A stretch of 64,000 nucleotides of DNA from Myxococcota bacterium. GTDB lineage: Bacteria > Myxococcota_A > Bradymonadia > UBA7976 > UBA1532. The DNA lies in contig JAKLJY010000007.1 of assembly GCA_023150895.1 (NCBI GenBank), forward strand, positions 1 to 64,000. Direction: 5' to 3'. Made by a program: the position numbers and the translations under genes. Positions 1-9,464 of the stretch are shown one piece after another (position 1 is the first letter of the stretch; every line of letters begins with the position of its first letter). The notes beneath the pieces were generated by a model. That model was given only the letters and a program-made list of their open reading frames with translations, searched no databases and was not told the origin of the DNA.

Positions 1-509
1 CTGCCGAGCGAGCGCTGGTTCCACTCCTTGAACTCCTGCTCCCAGACCTGCTTCAAACGCACGATGCTCGTTGGCGACAGACCCGGTGCGTCGGGCCCGA
101 CCAACGCAGCCAGAGCTTCCGAGAAGTCACCGGTCGAGATCCCTTTCAGGTAGAGCCACGGAATCAGCTCGTCGATCGTCTTCGTGCGTCGCAGGTACGG
201 CGGCAAGATATTGCTCGTGAAGCGCAGCCGCTCGCCGGATTCCGCGGCACGTCGATCGTTGACGCGCGGCTGGCGCACCGCCACAGGGCCGATGCCGGTG
301 TGGACCTCGCGCTCGACTGCATAGCCGTTGCGCACGACCAGACGGCGGCCGTGCTCGTCCACGACGTGCCTGAGCTCGTCGATGTACTTCGTCACCTCGA
401 CCTCGAGCGCCGCCGCAAGCAGCTGGCGCGCCCCAGCCTGCAGCACTTCCGTGAGAGCGTCCTTCGACGTCGTTGCGCCAAACCGGTGCGGTGTCGTAGC
501 CTCGAACAT
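1..509 (-). CDS. IS256-family (mutator-type) transposase, N-terminal part
   Basis: The reading frame starts at an ATG at 509 and runs off the left edge, giving about 169 codons of a protein normally near 400 aa. The visible part has the IS256/mutator N-terminal layout: an early helical stretch with 'LTEVLQAGARQLL', then 'VRNGYAVEREVHTGIGPV', 'RQPRVNDRR' and 'RRTKTIDELIPWLYLKGIST'. The last two are family signatures preceding the DDE catalytic core, which lies outside the window. A Shine-Dalgarno-like AAGGGAGCAAGG lies upstream of the ATG. The protein would cut and paste its own element. A likely terminal inverted repeat lies about 90-115 bases upstream. Activity cannot be judged because the catalytic half is not visible. 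Confidence 0.88.
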   Translation of the reverse strand, partial: MFEATTPHRFGATTSKDALTEVLQAGARQLLAAALEVEVTKYIDELRHVVDEHGRRLVVRNGYAVEREVHTGIGPVAVRQPRVNDRRAAESGERLRFTSNILPPYLRRTKTIDELIPWLYLKGISTGDFSEALAALVGPDAPGLSPTSIVRLKQVWEQEFKEWNQRSLG

Positions 510-596
510 GTGGCGTATCCTTGCTCCCTTGTTGGGAGCGTTGGGTGTTGGAGTGATGTCCAAGCACCAAGGGTACGCCGCTTCTCTTTTCAGCTC

Positions 597-623
597 ACCG
601 TCCACAACTTCCGGTCATACCTC
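597..623. repeat. Probable terminal inverted repeat of the IS256-type element
   Basis: Read inward from base 623 on the minus strand, the sequence (GGAGGTATGACC, then GGAAGTTGTGGACG) has the form of IS256-family ends, which typically carry a short GTCC-like block followed by TTGTG. It lies upstream of the transposase start, where the end should be. The partner repeat is outside the window, so this rests on resemblance and position only. Confidence 0.4.
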
Positions 624-659
624 CGTGCGGGACCGCGGCCCCGCGAAGAGAAGTGGACT

Positions 660-690
660 CGACACCGGCTCGAGCAAGCGAGCCGTGTCG
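660..690 (-). terminator. Hairpin downstream of the left efflux operon
   Basis: CGACACcGGCTCG pairs with CGAGCCGTGTCG across a 6-base loop, a 12-bp stem with one bulged C. It starts about 80 bases after the stop codon of the outer-membrane channel gene. There is no clear T-tract, so it may be a weak intrinsic terminator or an RNA-stabilising stem. It separates the operon from the IS end. Confidence 0.45.
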
Positions 691-769
691 AACGAGGGTG
701 CCGCCTGCGACGCCCGGAGCCCGGGCCGTTCGCGCGGTGAGGTGAATGGGGAATGCGCCGATCATGCGC

Positions 770-2131
770 CTATCGTGCCTGTCGGGAGGGACTCCAGCCA
801 CCGAGGGCGTAGACCAAGTCCTCCTCGCTGACGGCGAGGTCCGATCGGAGGTCGTTCAGGGTCCGGCGAGCCTCGATCAGCTCCCGCTGGGCCTCGAGCA
901 GGACGGTCTGGTCCGCGATGCCGGCTCGCAGCGCGGCCTCTGCACGTTCGAGGTTGGATCGTGCAAGCGTCACGACTTGCTCGTCGTAGAATGCAGCAAG
1001 GTCCCGCGCACGCCGAAGGCCTGTGAGAGCGACTCGCGCCTGGTTCGTCGCCACTTGCTCGGCTTGTTCGGCACGAGCCTCCGCGGCTCGAAGAGCGGCC
1101 TTGGCCTTCTCGACCTGAGCCCGGCCGGTGTCAAAGATCGGAAGCGTCAACCCAACAGCCGGCCCGACCTCCCCGTCCCCGTCGGCGGCCTCGAAGCTCG
1201 CACCGACGTCGACTCCGGGCTTGCCTCGTCGCCACTCTACGGCCGACAGCTCCTGCCTCTTGGCGTCCAGCAGGTAGCGAGCCGCTGCAACGTCGAGACG
1301 TTGCTCACGCACGCGAGCTTCGAGGTCCGACTCGACGAGGTCTCCGAGTGCCGCGCGACGCGGTTCAGGCTCCGGAGCTCGGGCCGTCCAGTCCACGGGC
1401 GCACCCGCCATGCCCATCTCGAGGACCAGGTCACGCTTCAGGCGATCGAGCTGCGCCGCTTCTCTCTGGACGACAGCCTCGAGTCCGAGGAGTTGTTGCT
1501 GGACTCGCGCGACGTCGAGCTCTGTCGCCTCTCCGGCCCGAACTCGTGCCTCCGTGGACTCGATGGACTGCCGGAGCACTTGCGCATCCTCCTGCGTGAG
1601 GTCGAGACCTCGTTGTGTCGCGACGATGCGCGCATGGGTCTGGCGAACATTCGCCACGAGTCGAAGAGCACGATCGGAGGCCGAGAGCACGACTCGGTCG
1701 AGTTCCGCTTGGGCCGCTCCCTTGCGGTAGGGACGCAACCACACATCCGTGAATTGCTGGACGATGTCCGCGTCGAACGTGGCATTGGCACCCTGGAGCG
1801 GCAATCGGAACGCGAGGCCGAGGACGGGATTGGGCAGCAGGCCGGCTTGCACCAAGTCGGCCCGTGCCCCCGCGATCTGCTCCAGCTCGGCTCGCAACTC
1901 GCGGTTCTGCCGCAGCGCCAAGGTGGCAGCCTGGTCCGAGGTGAGAGGCGAACGGCCGTCCCAGATGGAGGCGGGCTCGCTCTCTTGATCCCACGCCGAA
2001 ACGAGTCCTGAGCGCTCATCGACCAGGCTCGCCGCTCGATCGACATCGCGCTCGAACTCGACGGACGCGCAGCTTCCGAGAAGCCACGCGCTCGCGACCA
2101 ATGCCGTCCACCTTGTTCGTTTCATCTTCAT
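770..2131 (-). CDS. TolC/CzcC-type outer-membrane efflux lipoprotein
   Basis: About 453 aa. It has an N-terminal lipobox signal (LLGSC), followed by two long alpha-helical repeats typical of the outer-membrane efflux protein family, rich in Ala, Arg, Glu and Gln. Family-like turns are visible: 'QAGLLPNPVLGLAFRLP' in the first half and 'GPAVGLTLPIFDTGRAQ' in the second. It would form the trimeric exit duct joined to the RND pump and adaptor encoded upstream on the same strand. It is the last gene of the operon. The start is ambiguous among a GTG at 2137 and ATGs at 2131 and 2125; the GGAGTGGAG just upstream fits an ATG best. The right-hand operon's channel protein has the same 'P-L-P-I-F-D-T-G' signature, so the two are homologous. 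Confidence 0.9.
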   Translation of the reverse strand: MKMKRTRWTALVASAWLLGSCASVEFERDVDRAASLVDERSGLVSAWDQESEPASIWDGRSPLTSDQAATLALRQNRELRAELEQIAGARADLVQAGLLPNPVLGLAFRLPLQGANATFDADIVQQFTDVWLRPYRKGAAQAELDRVVLSASDRALRLVANVRQTHARIVATQRGLDLTQEDAQVLRQSIESTEARVRAGEATELDVARVQQQLLGLEAVVQREAAQLDRLKRDLVLEMGMAGAPVDWTARAPEPEPRRAALGDLVESDLEARVREQRLDVAAARYLLDAKRQELSAVEWRRGKPGVDVGASFEAADGDGEVGPAVGLTLPIFDTGRAQVEKAKAALRAAEARAEQAEQVATNQARVALTGLRRARDLAAFYDEQVVTLARSNLERAEAALRAGIADQTVLLEAQRELIEARRTLNDLRSDLAVSEEDLVYALGGWSPSRQAR

Positions 2132-2190
2132 CTCCACTCCACGACGACAGGGCTCGCAGCTCTCCGTGCGGCTGCGAGCCCGGTGGTTCC

Positions 2191-3582
2191 TCAGTGCTTG
2201 TGACCTCCGCCTTCCTTGGCGGGAGCGCCGTGTCCCTCCTTGACCTCGAACACCACGGGCACGGTGAGGACCTTCCCCTTGTGTTGGAACTGGCCCCAGC
2301 CCTTGTAGAGGCCGGGCACCTCGAAGTGCGCATGGAAGTGGATGTCGGGGCCACCTTTCTCGTCCGCATGCGGCCTCGCGTCGTGACCAGGCTCTCCGTG
2401 CTCGTGACCCCCGGCCTCTTCGCCTTCCTCGTGCGGATGGCTGTGGACGAAGCTCTTCAAATCCTGGCTGATGATCACGAAGTGCCCCATCGCCCCAAGG
2501 TAGGGCTCGAGGTCCGCCACGGGCTTGCCGTCCTTCGCGATCTCGAACACCAGCTCGGTCTCTTGCTCGGTCTGGATCGGTCCTGTCGCCTTGAACGCGA
2601 CGGTATAGCCGTCCACCAACTTGGGCTTGTCGGCGTCGACCCGCAGCGGCACCGGCGATCCCGCCTGCCCCGGCACGGTGAGCGGAACCGACACGACTTG
2701 CTGACCGACCGCGGGAGGAGTGAAGTCGTGGTAGAGGACGTAGTCACCGGCGCTCGGGAAGGTGAGCGAGAGCTTGAACGTGCCGTCCTTCTGCATCTGG
2801 GGATGCTCGTGCGCGAACCACGACAGGTCCTTCGAGACCGCGAGCACGTGCATGAACATCTCGTGCACCTTCTCGAACTGTTTCGCCGGCTGACCAGCCG
2901 GGTCCCGGACGGACAACGTCAGGTTCGCGGGCTTGCCGGCCTGGAGGGCCTCGCTCGGCTTGACCTCGACCGTGAATGCATCGGAAGAGAGCTTCTTCAG
3001 GTGCATCTTGCAGACCGGGCAGTCCCCGGGCTTGGGATAGGTCTTCTCGCCCTCGCACTTCATCGGGCACTGGTAGGTGGCCGGCACGTACTTCTGGAGG
3101 GTCGCCTGGAGCGCGAGCATCTCTTGGTAGACCTTCTTCGTCGCGTCGAGATTGCCCGAGTCGCCGGCCGTGTCGATCGGCTCGAACTTGTCGGCTAGCG
3201 CCTTGGCCGCCAGGTTGATCTCCTTGACGGCCTCCTTGGGCACGCCGGAATCGGCCTTCAGCGCGAGCTGTGCGAGCGACTTCGCGACGTCCCGGATGAC
3301 CTCCGCCTCGGCGTGCACGGCATCGAGCTTTTTCGTCTCGATGAGACGCGCGATGTTCTTCATGCGCGCATCGATCGCGCGGACCGCACCGGCGTAGTCC
3401 GTGGGCGTGCCCTTCTCGGACTTCTGTCCGTCGTGGCCGTGGCCATGCCCGTCCTGCGCCGTTGCGCCACTGGCGAGCGCGAACCCGACGATTGCGACGG
3501 CGACGATTCCGAGGATCCAGAGCAGGGGCGAGCGCTTCCTCGCACCGGCGTCGACTTCAGCGGACTTGCAGCAGGACTTCAT
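2191..3582 (-). CDS. Membrane-anchored His-rich protein with heavy-metal-binding domain
   Basis: 463 aa. It begins with a CC pair (MKSCCKS), a basic stretch and one membrane helix (about 18-40), so the rest is probably periplasmic. A His-rich segment (DGHGHGHDGQ) follows. Around residues 167-197 lies a heavy-metal-binding domain of the kind found at the N-termini of CusB-like adaptors, with CPM and CPVCKM motifs. The second half contains His clusters (HSHPHEEGEE, HFHAHFEVPG) and ends GGGHKH. No known enzyme motif is seen. It probably binds or delivers metal to the pump. The start overlaps the pump's stop codon by 4 bases (ATGA), and AAGGAG precedes the ATG, so translation is likely coupled to the pump. 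Confidence 0.78.
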   Translation of the reverse strand: MKSCCKSAEVDAGARKRSPLLWILGIVAVAIVGFALASGATAQDGHGHGHDGQKSEKGTPTDYAGAVRAIDARMKNIARLIETKKLDAVHAEAEVIRDVAKSLAQLALKADSGVPKEAVKEINLAAKALADKFEPIDTAGDSGNLDATKKVYQEMLALQATLQKYVPATYQCPMKCEGEKTYPKPGDCPVCKMHLKKLSSDAFTVEVKPSEALQAGKPANLTLSVRDPAGQPAKQFEKVHEMFMHVLAVSKDLSWFAHEHPQMQKDGTFKLSLTFPSAGDYVLYHDFTPPAVGQQVVSVPLTVPGQAGSPVPLRVDADKPKLVDGYTVAFKATGPIQTEQETELVFEIAKDGKPVADLEPYLGAMGHFVIISQDLKSFVHSHPHEEGEEAGGHEHGEPGHDARPHADEKGGPDIHFHAHFEVPGLYKGWGQFQHKGKVLTVPVVFEVKEGHGAPAKEGGGHKH

Positions 3583-6500
3583 TTTGCTTCTCCTTCGACT
3601 GGGTTGGGTTGAACCTCCGCCGCGACTCGACCGTCAGAACCCACGACGTGGGTTGCGGACTGGCCGTCGATGGCCACTGCGGAACTGGACTGCGACTGAA
3701 CCTCGCGGCGCTCACTGCGATGCAACTCGGCGAGTCGCTCGGCCGCCTTCCGGCCGAAGTGCAGGAACACCGTTGGCGTGACGAAGAAATCGAGCATCGT
3801 GCTCGTGAGCAGGCCGCCGAGGACCACGAGCGCGACCGGGTGCAGGATCTCGCGGCCAGGTTCTCCCTCGGACAGCGCGAGTGGGATCAACGCGAGAGAC
3901 GACGTGAAGGCCGTCATGAGGACCGGCGCCACGCGCTCCTGGCTGCCGCGGATCACGAGCTCGCGGCCGAAGCTCATGCCCTCCTCGGTGATCAGGTGGA
4001 TGTAGTGGCTGATCATCAGGACGCCGTTGCGCGTCGCGATGCCGGTGAGGCTGATGAAGCCGACGAGGCTCGCCACACTGAAGTCCGTCCCCGTCAGGTA
4101 CAGGCTCCCCACGCTACCGATGAAGGCGAACGGGATGTTGAGCATGATCTGCGACGCCACCATGGCCGAGCGGTAGGCGCTGAACAGCACGAAGAACATC
4201 GCCACGAGGCTGCCGAGCCCGAGGATCGTGAGCACCCTGGTCGCCTCGCGTTGGCTCTCGAACTGCCCACCGATCGTGAGTGCGAAGCCCTGGGGCATTT
4301 CGACGTCCATCGCGATGCTGCGCGAGATCTCGTCGACGGTACTGCCGAGGTCTCGGCCGCGGACGTTGGCTTGGACGACGATGCGTCGGCGCAAGTTCTC
4401 GCGCAGGATCTGGTTGGGGCCGAACTGTTCGACGATGTCAGCCACGTCGGACAGCAGGACGATCGCACCAGTCGGTGACAGCAGCCGGACGTCCCCCAGG
4501 CGGGCGAGATCCTGCGTCCACCGCTCGTCGAGCATGAGCACGAGGTCGTAAGAGCGCAGCCCGTCGAGCACTTGGCTGACGACTTTGCCCTTCATGACTG
4601 CTTCGAGCGTGTCCGTCAGGCTCGCGGGATCGAAGCCGACGCGCGCTGCGGCTTCGCGCTTCACACGCAGGTGAACCTGCGGCACGAGCACCTGCTGCTC
4701 GACTTGCAGATCGACGACTCCGGGTATGCCTCGCATCGCACCCTGCGCCTGCTCGGCGAGCGAGCGGAGGCGTCCGAGGTCGTCACCCGAGATCTTCACG
4801 ACCACCTGTGCCCGCACGCCGCTGAGGAGGTGGTCGATGCGGTGACTGATCGGTTGGCCGATCGACGTGACGACGCCTGGCAGCGACTCCAGCCTCGACT
4901 GGATGTCGGCGAATACAGCCGCGCGTTCGCGCAACTCCTTCGGGGGAACGCGTGCACCTGCCGGTAGGCTGGTCGCAGCTCCGTCGAGGTCCTCCTCCGT
5001 CCAAAAGTCGACGTCGATCTCGGAGTAGTGAACACCCTCGGCGTGCTCGTCCTGTTCGGCGCGGCCAGTCCGCCTGCCGGTGCTCTTGACCTCCGGGACG
5101 GCGAGCATCAGCGATTCCGCCGTGCGCCCGTACTCGTCGGACTGCTTCAGCGATACGCCCGGGTCGGAAAGCACGTTGATGGTCGCGGTGCCCTCGTTGA
5201 ACGGCGGGAGGAACTCGACGCCGAGCCTCGTCACGAGAAAGGCCCCGACCAGGACCAGCGCTCCGCAAATGGCCAACACCTGCTTGGGACGGGGCAAGGC
5301 CACGGCATAAGCCCTCTGTGCGAGGTGCTTGAAGAACTGCAGCACCCGACCGTCCTTCTCCTCTTCCATGCGCTTCATGCGCGGGAGGATCAGGGAGCAA
5401 AGCGCCGGGGTCACGGTGAGCGAGACAACGAGCGACGCGAGGATGCTGACGATGTAGGCGATCGCCAGCGGACGGAACAGTCGACCTTCGATGCCGGACA
5501 GCGCGAACAACGGGATGAACACGAGCAGCACCACGATGGTGCCCACGACGATCGCGTTGCGAATCTCGCTGGACGCATGGAACACGACTTCGAAGACAGG
5601 CCTCGGCGAGGCACTGTGGCGGTTCTCGCGCAGACGTCGGTAGACGTTCTCGACGTCGACGATCGCGTCGTCGACGAGCTCTCCGATGGCCACGGCGATC
5701 CCTCCGAGAGTCATCGTGTTGACACTCATGCCGAACGCCGCGAAGACCAAGGCCGTCGCAAGGATGCTCAGCGGGATCGCGGTCAACGTGATGAACGTCG
5801 TCCGGAAGTTCTGGAGGAAGAGGATCAGGATCAGGACGACGAAGATGCTCCCGTCCCGCAGCGCCTCGAGGACGTTGTCGACCGCCTGCTGGATGAAATG
5901 CGACTGGCGGAAGAGTTCCGCGTTCAGCACCAGCCCCTCGGGCAGCGTGGGACGCAGCGCGCCGAGCTCCTTGTCGATCCGCTCCGTGAGCTCGCGGGTG
6001 TCCGCGGATGGTTGCTTCTGGATCGCCATGATCACGGCGGGGGCGCCGTTCATCGAACCCTCGCCCCGCTTGATCACCGCCCCGGCTTCGACGACCCGCG
6101 CGACGTCCTTGACGAGAACAGGGCGGCTGCCACGACCGTCGCTGCCGACACGGGTCGCGACGAGGGAACTCTCGATGTCCTCGACGCTGCGGACCCGACC
6201 GATGTTGCGGACGACGAGTTCCTGGCTCGAACCCACGAGGAACCCGCCGCCGGTGTTCTGGTTCGAAGCGCCGACGGCCTTCTCCAGGTCTTCCATGGAG
6301 AGCCCGTAGAGGCGGAGCTTGTCCGGGTCGGCTTTGACTTGGAACTGCTTCAGTTCGCCACCCATCACCGTCACCTGCGCGACACCCGGGATCGACAGCA
6401 GCGCTGGCCTGACGACCCAGTCGGCGAGGCTCCGCGTCTCCATCGGCGGCAGAGTCTTGCTCTGCATTCCGATGAGCATGATCTCGCCCATGATGCTGCT

Positions 6501-6896
6501 GATCGGGCCCATGACGGGCACGACGTCCGGAGGCAACTTCTCGCTGGCCTGGGCCAGCCGCTCCTGCACGGTCTGTCGAGCGACGCGGACGTCTTCCTTC
6601 CAGCCGAACTCGACGTAGACGATCGCCAACCCGAGCCCCGATACGCTGCGCACGCGGTCGACGCCGGGTGACCCGTTCACGGCCGTCTCGATCGGGAACG
6701 CGACCTGGGTCTCGACCTCTTCGGGAGCGAGCCCCGGTGCCTCGGCGAACACGACGACGACCGGACGATTGAGATTCGGCAGGACGTCGGTCGGCAATGT
6801 GGCGGCGGTGTAGACGCCGTAGGCCATGAGCAGCACGGCCCCCACGAGGACGAGCGCTCGATGCGAGAGGGACAGCCGGATGATCGCGTTCAGCAT
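3579..6896 (-). CDS. Heavy-metal RND efflux permease (CzcA/CusA type)
   Basis: 1105 aa, the expected length for an inner-membrane RND pump of the heavy-metal subgroup. An N-terminal helix (about 12-32) is followed by periplasmic porter segments and then the transmembrane bundle. The proton-relay region around residues 402-420 reads 'GELVDDAIVDVENVYRRL', with the acidic pair and VEN expected in heavy-metal RND proteins. It differs from the 'DFGLIVDSS' motif of the second pump in this window, so the two probably export different ions. The protein would use the proton gradient to push metal ions through the adaptor and channel. GAAGGA precedes the ATG. The adaptor gene ends 14 bases upstream and the His-rich gene overlaps the stop. 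The metal cannot be assigned from sequence alone. Confidence 0.93.
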   Translation of the reverse strand: MLNAIIRLSLSHRALVLVGAVLLMAYGVYTAATLPTDVLPNLNRPVVVVFAEAPGLAPEEVETQVAFPIETAVNGSPGVDRVRSVSGLGLAIVYVEFGWKEDVRVARQTVQERLAQASEKLPPDVVPVMGPISSIMGEIMLIGMQSKTLPPMETRSLADWVVRPALLSIPGVAQVTVMGGELKQFQVKADPDKLRLYGLSMEDLEKAVGASNQNTGGGFLVGSSQELVVRNIGRVRSVEDIESSLVATRVGSDGRGSRPVLVKDVARVVEAGAVIKRGEGSMNGAPAVIMAIQKQPSADTRELTERIDKELGALRPTLPEGLVLNAELFRQSHFIQQAVDNVLEALRDGSIFVVLILILFLQNFRTTFITLTAIPLSILATALVFAAFGMSVNTMTLGGIAVAIGELVDDAIVDVENVYRRLRENRHSASPRPVFEVVFHASSEIRNAIVVGTIVVLLVFIPLFALSGIEGRLFRPLAIAYIVSILASLVVSLTVTPALCSLILPRMKRMEEEKDGRVLQFFKHLAQRAYAVALPRPKQVLAICGALVLVGAFLVTRLGVEFLPPFNEGTATINVLSDPGVSLKQSDEYGRTAESLMLAVPEVKSTGRRTGRAEQDEHAEGVHYSEIDVDFWTEEDLDGAATSLPAGARVPPKELRERAAVFADIQSRLESLPGVVTSIGQPISHRIDHLLSGVRAQVVVKISGDDLGRLRSLAEQAQGAMRGIPGVVDLQVEQQVLVPQVHLRVKREAAARVGFDPASLTDTLEAVMKGKVVSQVLDGLRSYDLVLMLDERWTQDLARLGDVRLLSPTGAIVLLSDVADIVEQFGPNQILRENLRRRIVVQANVRGRDLGSTVDEISRSIAMDVEMPQGFALTIGGQFESQREATRVLTILGLGSLVAMFFVLFSAYRSAMVASQIMLNIPFAFIGSVGSLYLTGTDFSVASLVGFISLTGIATRNGVLMISHYIHLITEEGMSFGRELVIRGSQERVAPVLMTAFTSSLALIPLALSEGEPGREILHPVALVVLGGLLTSTMLDFFVTPTVFLHFGRKAAERLAELHRSERREVQSQSSSAVAIDGQSATHVVGSDGRVAAEVQPNPVEGEAK

Positions 6897-6910
6897 GGAA
6901 TCCTTCGCGA

Positions 6911-8224
6911 TCAGTGCTTGTGACCGTCCGAGCCGTGCTCCGGCTCGGGCTGAGTCGGCTTGGCATCGGCGGCCGGTGAAGCCGCAGAAGCAGGCACGGG
7001 CTTCGGCCGGACACGCATCACGCTGTACGCGCCGTGGGCCACGACCACGTCGCCGGGGGCGAGCCCCTCCAGGACTTCGACCACACGATCGTCGCCAAAG
7101 CCTGGGTGAACGTCCTTCTTGACGAACGCGTCCTTCTCCTTGACGAAGACGAAGCTGACCGAGCCGTCGGAGAGGATCGCTCCCCGCGGAACCACCACCG
7201 CGGACTTCTCTTCGCGAAGCACGATGGATGCGTCGACGTACATGCCAGCGCGGAGGACACCGGCGGGGTTCTCCGCATCGATGACGACGCGCGCCGTGCG
7301 CTTCACGTCGTCCACGATCGGACTCAGGTAGCGCACCGTGCCGGTGGCGACGACCTCTCCATCGACATCGGTCCGCAGACGGACCGGATAGGTGGCGGTG
7401 GGATCGAGGCGCGCGAGCATCGACTCCGGAAGTTCCCCTTCGACCTGCACGATCGAATGGTCGGCGACCTGGAGAATCGACGTCCCGGCATCGACTCCCT
7501 GTCCGACGATACCATTGCGCTCGGTGACGATTCCGTCGATGTCGGCGAAGAGCGTGAGGATGCCGCGCTCGCGGGAATCGCTCGTGTCGCCCTGCTCGAG
7601 GATGTCGATCTGCTTGCGCTTCGCGTCGAGACCTGCACGCACACTCTCGAGCTCGATCGCCTTCTGCTGCGCCTCCGCCCGAGCGCCGATGGCCACACGG
7701 CGCTTTTCGCTCAGGAGGTTCGCAGCGACCGCGCCTTGGTTCTCCTCGACGCGCCCGAGCTCGGCTTCAGCTTGGGCAGCGCGTTCTCGGTTCGAATCGA
7801 CCTCGACCTGGAGCAGACGGATCTGCCCCTCGAGCTGCACGAGCTCGGCCCGCAGTGCGAGGAACTCTGGCGACGCGACCTCGACCAGGGCGTCCCCCTT
7901 CGCGACCCGGTCGCCGACGCGTCCCCGGATGCTCACGATCGAACCGCCGATCCGCGGTGCGAGCACGCGCGCGCGGTCGGGTTGCGTCCGCACGATGCCA
8001 GTTACGCGAAGCACCTCGACGACCTCGCCGAAGTCGACCTCCGCTGTCTGGAGTCCGATGAGCGCCGCGGCTTCTGGAGTCACGACGCGCGGGGCGTTGA
8101 TGTCGAAGCCCTGGGTTTCAACCTTGCCGTGGCCTTCGTGGGCAAGGGCAGGCAAGACGACCACCGCGCCGAGCGCGGAGAGGAGTGCAATGGATCCGAG
8201 ACCGACGACGAGACGAGAGTTCAT
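6911..8224 (-). CDS. RND efflux periplasmic adaptor (CusB/CzcB/HlyD family)
   Basis: 437 aa. A signal segment (residues about 8-28, ending in ALAHEGHGK) is followed by a barrel-sandwich lipoyl-like half ('LAPRIGGSIVSIRGRVGDRV'), a long helical hairpin (about 130-220), the second lipoyl half ('ADIDGIVTERNGIVGQGVD'), a beta-barrel and a membrane-proximal domain. This is the standard order for membrane-fusion proteins joining an RND pump to a TolC duct. It ends in a short His tail (EHGSDGHKH) that may bind metal. GGAGAAACG precedes the ATG. It is followed closely by the pump gene and preceded by a small His/Cys protein gene. Confidence 0.9.
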   Translation of the reverse strand: MNSRLVVGLGSIALLSALGAVVVLPALAHEGHGKVETQGFDINAPRVVTPEAAALIGLQTAEVDFGEVVEVLRVTGIVRTQPDRARVLAPRIGGSIVSIRGRVGDRVAKGDALVEVASPEFLALRAELVQLEGQIRLLQVEVDSNRERAAQAEAELGRVEENQGAVAANLLSEKRRVAIGARAEAQQKAIELESVRAGLDAKRKQIDILEQGDTSDSRERGILTLFADIDGIVTERNGIVGQGVDAGTSILQVADHSIVQVEGELPESMLARLDPTATYPVRLRTDVDGEVVATGTVRYLSPIVDDVKRTARVVIDAENPAGVLRAGMYVDASIVLREEKSAVVVPRGAILSDGSVSFVFVKEKDAFVKKDVHPGFGDDRVVEVLEGLAPGDVVVAHGAYSVMRVRPKPVPASAASPAADAKPTQPEPEHGSDGHKH

Positions 8225-8394
8225 GAGCGTTTCTCCAGCGGGTTGACTTCGAGGTCCCTGGCTCGCAACGGGTCTCGTGACCCGGATGCCTGGGCGCGAA
8301 CAGCAACGAGCGAGCGACCCTTGAACCAGTGCGCCAACGCGGGCACGAAGCCCCGAAGGTCACGCCCTGGTGGGGTCGCTCGGAGAAACGCTCC

Positions 8395-8829
8395 CTAGAT
8401 CAGGAGCTGACAGTGCAGGGCGAGGATGGGTGGCGGTGGCAGCGCCTCCTGAGGCACACCAGGCCGCCCAACGCGCAGGGGAACAAGGATTCGCACGAAG
8501 GAGTGCGAGACCCACGCGACCGGCACCTCGAAGGCCGAGCTTCCGGCCTTGCCTGAGTCCGTCTTCTGGGCAACGGTCAGGAGCTTCGTGCAATCACAGC
8601 CATCGCCGTGGTCGTCACAGGGCCCCGAGGGGTCCTGTTCGTGGTCGCCCTCGGCGTGGTCATGCGTCGCATCGGCATCTTCGTCGTGGTGGTGCTGGAC
8701 CACCAGGTGGCTCGAACCACCGTGGGAGTGCCCACCCTCGCCGCCGCCCGCGTGGCAGAGGCAGAGCGACTGCCACAGCACCACGAGGAGTGCCATGAGG
8801 ATCGCGATGGGGGTCGAGAGCCTGCGCAT
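8395..8829 (-). CDS. Small exported His/Cys-rich protein at the head of the efflux operon
   Basis: 144 aa from the ATG at 8829. A signal peptide or membrane segment (residues 1-25, ending LCLCHAGG) is followed by a dense His/Asp region (HSHGG, VQHHHDEDADATHDHAEGDHE) and a 'CDDHGDGCDCTKLL' motif. The C-terminal third is hydrophobic and Pro-rich. No enzyme motif is seen. The His/Asp/Cys content and position suggest periplasmic metal binding. A 145-aa protein with a similar 'ECCDCTDITL' motif opens the second efflux operon at 57.5 kb, so I treat the two as one family. An in-frame extension upstream of 8829 is open but looks non-coding. Confidence 0.65.
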   Translation of the reverse strand: MRRLSTPIAILMALLVVLWQSLCLCHAGGGEGGHSHGGSSHLVVQHHHDEDADATHDHAEGDHEQDPSGPCDDHGDGCDCTKLLTVAQKTDSGKAGSSAFEVPVAWVSHSFVRILVPLRVGRPGVPQEALPPPPILALHCQLLI

Positions 8830-8878
8830 GAGCCTTGAAGGTAGAGAGATTGGGCAGGCACCGCAAGGCCAGCCCGGA

Positions 8879-8901
8879 ACCCCTACTATCGGATGGGGGG
8901 T
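8879..8901 (-). promoter_or_regulatory. Possible metal-sensor operator upstream of the efflux operon
   Basis: ACCCC (8879-8883) and GGGGT (8897-8901) form a short dyad about 50-70 bases upstream of the first gene. G/C-run dyads of this kind are used by CsoR- and MerR-type metal sensors. No regulator gene is in this window. The rest of the 8830-9218 gap shows nothing I can name. Confidence 0.28.
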
Positions 8902-9218
8902 ACGGCGCGCATGACCCGGAAGTGAGCGTCTTCGGCCAGTGTCCCACCAGGGGGGCCAACCGACGAGCACCCCTGTTGATACCTGCCGTAGTGCCATACC
9001 GCCCTGTCGTGACCATAGCCTGGCCGAGGTGACGGATCCTCCCTGGGCGGGTAGGATCCCGTCCATCTGCTCTTTCGAGCAACTCTCCCCTCTCCGCACA
9101 GGGGTCCCAACCTGCGGTTCCACAACGAAGCCTTTCGACCTCGTGCCCGTGGTGTCCGAGTGAGCGTGCCGTCCTTCGGGGCTGCTTGCTGACTCAAACC
9201 TTGATCAAGGAGGACAAC

Positions 9219-9416
9219 ATGAGCAGACGTAGAAACTGGCGCCGTTATGGAAGATCCCACGGTGTCGTCATCAATGCCCAACGGGTGATCTTCACGCGTG
9301 ACGACGAGAACGAGCCACCACCATCCTTCGCGGTGCTGGAGTTCATCCTCGGCGGCGTGGCTGGAGCTCTTCTCCTGAGGCTGATCGACATCGGAAAGGT
9401 CATCGTGCTCCAGTAG
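9219..9416 (+). CDS. Small Arg-rich protein with C-terminal hydrophobic segment
   Basis: 65 aa. The start is fixed by a strong AAGGAGG seven bases before the ATG at 9219, and the gene is closed by an intrinsic terminator directly after the stop. The first 15 residues are very basic (MSRRRNWRRYGRSHG). The second half is hydrophobic (VLEFILGGVAGALLL) and could be one membrane helix or an amphipathic helix. It is monocistronic and points away from the left efflux operon. I do not recognise the family. The good ribosome site and terminator make it likely to be a real gene. Confidence 0.6.
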   Translation: MSRRRNWRRYGRSHGVVINAQRVIFTRDDENEPPPSFAVLEFILGGVAGALLLRLIDIGKVIVLQ

Positions 9417-9421
9417 CACCT

Positions 9422-9449
9422 GAGCCATCCCCTTCGGGGTGGCTCTTTT
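9422..9449 (+). terminator. Intrinsic terminator after the 65-aa gene
   Basis: GAGCCATCCCC, a short TTC loop, then GGGGTGGCTC followed by TTTT. The stem has about 10 bp with one bulge and a proper T-tract. It begins six bases after the stop codon. Confidence 0.85.
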
Positions 9450-9464
9450 CATTTCGGCGCGCCG

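Noticed and set aside
746-2011. Long open frames antisense to the efflux, DISARM and other genes
   Set aside because: They mirror the codon bias of the real genes on the other strand and lack ribosome sites and recognisable domains.
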